Source: an uncultured Alistipes sp. (GTDB taxonomy: Bacteria; Bacteroidota; Bacteroidia; Bacteroidales; Rikenellaceae). Taken from it: 48,840 nucleotides of DNA. This document shows positions 48,782 to 48,840 of this stretch, in pieces (within the stretch, counting starts at the first letter, position 1; each line of letters starts with the position of its first letter). The translations under genes were made by a program, and so were the position numbers. The notes below the pieces were generated by a model. It had not been told where the DNA came from. It saw nothing but the letters and a program-made list of their open reading frames with translations, and searched no databases. The stretch covers positions 1-48,840 of the forward strand of contig CALDPX010000038.1 in assembly GCA_937911745.1 (NCBI GenBank), in the 5' to 3' direction.

Positions 48782-48840
48782 TAAATTTTGCACCGCACTG
48801 CGATAGGCGAGTTCCTCATTTGCGAAGAGCAAACTGCGGA

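Noticed and set aside
1..48840. tRNA, rRNA, CRISPR arrays, insertion sequences, integrases, toxin-antitoxin or prophage genes
   Set aside because: I looked for cloverleaf patterns, spaced identical repeats and transposase-like motifs and saw none that would hold up.

Overview
This 48.8 kb window is chromosomal DNA from a member of the Bacteroidota, most likely order Bacteroidales. An Alistipes/Rikenellaceae-like gut commensal is my best guess from gene content and roughly balanced GC, but I cannot prove the genus. The evidence for the phylum is: many promoters of the TTTG-N19-21-TAnnTTTG type; almost no Shine-Dalgarno use; a DUF4295 gene behind rpmB-rpmG; an Oar-like TonB receptor; BACON/DUF5689-type lipoproteins; an S46 dipeptidyl-peptidase; and a radical SAM/lipoprotein pair known from this phylum. 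No tRNA, rRNA, CRISPR array, intact insertion sequence or prophage gene was seen.

Layout. 1-3.4 kb: the 3' part of a repeat-domain surface protein, an NfeD + SPFH membrane pair, and a SpoU-type RNA methyltransferase. 3.5-9.5 kb (minus): a 1072-aa TonB-dependent receptor followed by an 821-aa multidomain lipoprotein. 9.6-18.5 kb: an AddAB-like recombination nuclease/helicase pair transcribed divergently from a 97-bp intergenic region. On the minus side addB is followed by a Stealth-type sugar-phosphate transferase and radA; on the plus side addA is followed by a DUF454 membrane protein. 18.5-19.3 kb: rpmB-rpmG-DUF4295. 19.3-24.1 kb: two tandem lipoprotein genes sharing a 423-bp stretch of perfect identity, preceded by a long structured leader. 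24.2-29.5 kb (minus): the radical SAM/lipoprotein pair, a pseudouridine synthase, cytidine deaminase, an M23-like protein coupled to a 23S rRNA methyltransferase, and a small lipoprotein. 29.5-35.4 kb (plus): a tightly packed run of MBL hydrolase, trmD, lpxB, FAH hydrolase, maf and a DPP11-like peptidase. 35.5-38.2 kb (minus): an SPFH/GYF_2 protein, a four-helix membrane protein and a zinc-ribbon TM2 protein, again behind a long structured leader. 38.4-48.8 kb: a large lipoprotein, lpdA, a secreted C69 peptidase, a YggS protein, pheT, an S4-domain protein and galM.

Most notable. (1) The leaders at 19427-19601 (plus) and 37929-38132 (minus) are homologous. They share at least seven colinear sequence blocks, have complementary ends, and show covarying helices, including two mutually exclusive pairings of one 3' strand. 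They precede unrelated membrane or surface operons and look like a mobile or multicopy cis-regulatory RNA family. (2) The radical SAM/lipoprotein pair has an unknown modification chemistry. (3) Short tandem repeats of 7 bp and 9 bp occupy many intergenic gaps. The 7-bp arrays sit directly upstream of -7 boxes at three promoters, and one has become the 3' end of trmD. (4) The addA and addB promoters overlap, and the addB and Stealth -7 boxes end 3-4 nt before the start codon, which implies leaderless mRNAs.

All family names come from reading the translated sequences. No database search was run.
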